7,463 nucleotides of DNA from an uncultured Bacteroidales bacterium. Lineage in GTDB: Bacteria > Bacteroidota > Bacteroidia > Bacteroidales > UBA932. Every line of letters begins with the position of its first letter. Within the stretch, counting starts at the first letter, position 1. Shown here piece after piece: positions 6,471-7,463 of this stretch. The stretch is from contig CAMHFA010000047.1 in the NCBI GenBank assembly GCA_946184255.1, positions 1 to 7,463 of the forward strand. The letters are read 5' to 3'. The notes under the pieces are model-generated. The model searched no databases. It was not told where the DNA came from and was given only the letters and a program-made list of their open reading frames with translations. The position numbers and the translations under genes were made by a program.

Positions 6471-7463
6471 ATGTACAATTCCGACAACAGGACAGTCCTT
6501 ACACTTGACGCCGGAGGAACAAACATGGTTTTCTCTGCAATCAGGGGATGCAACCGTGTAGCAGGGCCGGTCTCGATCAAGACAGATCCGGGGAACCTGG
6601 ATAAATGCCTGATGGGCATATCGGAAGGATTCCGGCTCATAATAGGGATGCTGGAGGATGAACCTGTTGCCATTAGTTTCGCCTTCCCCGGTCCTGCAGA
6701 TTATAAAAACGGTGTAATCGGGGACCTGCCTAACTTCCCGGCTTTCAGGGGTGGGGTCGCACTTGGACCATATCTTGAAAAACAGTTCGGAATCCCTGTT
6801 TTCATTAATAATGACGGGAATCTCTTCGCTTACGGAGAGGCCCTTGAAGGCCTTCTGCCATGGGTGAATTCCAGGCTTGAGGCTTCCGGCAGCAACAAAC
6901 GTTACAACAATCTGCTGGGCATCACATTCGGAACAGGATTCGGAGCAGGTGTCGTGACAGAAGGGAGACTGCTCATGGGTGACAATTCATGTGGTGGTGA
7001 CATCTGGTGTACAAACGGCAAACTATACCCCGACCTTATCGCCGAGGAAGGGGTATCGATCAGAGCTATAAAAAGAGTATACAGAGAGATCTCCGGCTCT
7101 GAGGCAGATCTCAGCCCCAAGGAGATATTCGAGATAGCTGAAGGGCAGCTTACAGGAAACAGGGATGCTGCCATTGAATCGTTCCGTCAATTCGGTGAAA
7201 CAGCCGGAAGCACGATGGCTCATGCCAGCGCGATTTTGGATGGTATAATCGTAATAGGAGGAGGTATCGCCGGTGCAAGGGATTATTTCATGCCTGCCCT
7301 GTTGAAGGAAATGAATTCAACGGCCGGGACCTTTGCCGGAGACAGGTTCCCGATAATAGAGAGCCGTGCGTACGACCTTGAGAATGAATTCGACGAGTTT
7401 GCAAAGGGAGATCCCAGAAAAGTCAAGATCCCTTCAAGTGATGATTTCATTGAATATGATCCC
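6471..7463 (+). CDS. ROK-family sugar kinase, divergent, 3' end outside window
   Basis: An open frame of 331 codons runs to the window edge without a stop. The product is a cytoplasmic ATP-dependent hexose kinase of the ROK family; next to mannose genes, mannose or a related hexose is the likely substrate (inference). Motifs seen are the phosphate-binding LTLDAGGTN (residues 10-18), the PGPADY turn (73-78), INNDGN with probable catalytic base D115 (112-117), the glycine-rich ROK signature LGITFGTGFGAGVV (149-162), and the C-terminal nucleotide-site VIGGGIAGAR (261-270). The usual GEIGH and zinc-binding CxCGxxGCxE stretch is replaced by GGDIWCTNGKLYPDLIAEEG (175-194), so it is a zinc-less divergent subgroup. 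The tail after residue 295 carries an acidic insert, and probably only a few dozen residues lie beyond the edge. ATG 6471 is chosen because an in-frame TAA lies at 6447 with no start codon between, and the next Met (M19) would cut the phosphate-binding motif. It is transcribed divergently from the isomerase gene. Confidence 0.9.
   Translation, partial: MYNSDNRTVLTLDAGGTNMVFSAIRGCNRVAGPVSIKTDPGNLDKCLMGISEGFRLIIGMLEDEPVAISFAFPGPADYKNGVIGDLPNFPAFRGGVALGPYLEKQFGIPVFINNDGNLFAYGEALEGLLPWVNSRLEASGSNKRYNNLLGITFGTGFGAGVVTEGRLLMGDNSCGGDIWCTNGKLYPDLIAEEGVSIRAIKRVYREISGSEADLSPKEIFEIAEGQLTGNRDAAIESFRQFGETAGSTMAHASAILDGIIVIGGGIAGARDYFMPALLKEMNSTAGTFAGDRFPIIESRAYDLENEFDEFAKGDPRKVKIPSSDDFIEYDP

Noticed and set aside
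6902..7223. Minus-strand open frames within the ROK kinase region
   Set aside because: The + strand frame from 6471 is continuous for 331 codons and carries ordered ROK motifs; the minus frames are short shadows.

Overview
The window looks like a piece of a Bacteroidales-type (Bacteroidota) chromosome. The reasons are a GH92 family alpha-mannosidase with a signal peptide, a divergent ROK sugar kinase of the kind I associate with Bacteroidota, start sites with almost no Shine-Dalgarno sequence, and TAnnTTTG promoter-like boxes. Base composition is moderate and codon use looks even across the genes. The assignment rests on gene families and promoter style only. I see no rRNA, tRNA, mobile element or CRISPR.

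Layout from the right: a ROK-family sugar kinase runs rightward from 6471 and leaves the window before its stop. A 39-bp divergent spacer (6432-6470) separates it from a leftward run of four genes. These are a 589-residue fusion protein with a class I mannose-6-phosphate isomerase C-terminal half (6431-4662), a secreted GH92 alpha-mannosidase (4654-2330, 7 bp downstream), glycerol kinase glpK (2247-769, after an 82-bp gap holding a hairpin) and glycerol facilitator glpF (745-8, 23 bp downstream). Coding density is very high and no stretch above 300 bp lacks a gene.

Proposed joint function (inference): the GH92 enzyme releases alpha-linked mannose in the periplasm. After uptake by a transporter not in this window, the ROK kinase could phosphorylate mannose, and the isomerase would convert mannose-6-phosphate to fructose-6-phosphate for glycolysis. 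GlpF and GlpK would bring in glycerol and convert it to glycerol-3-phosphate. Mannose and glycerol genes sitting side by side suggest either two adjacent scavenging modules or a substrate holding both parts, such as a mannosyl-glycerol compound or a mannosylated glycolipid. No glycerol-3-phosphate dehydrogenase, SusC/SusD pair, sugar transporter or regulator is visible here.

The least ordinary items are the kinase-like but P-loop-less N-terminal half of the isomerase fusion, the ROK kinase that lacks the family zinc motif, and the very short divergent spacer, whose promoter-like boxes abut both start codons.
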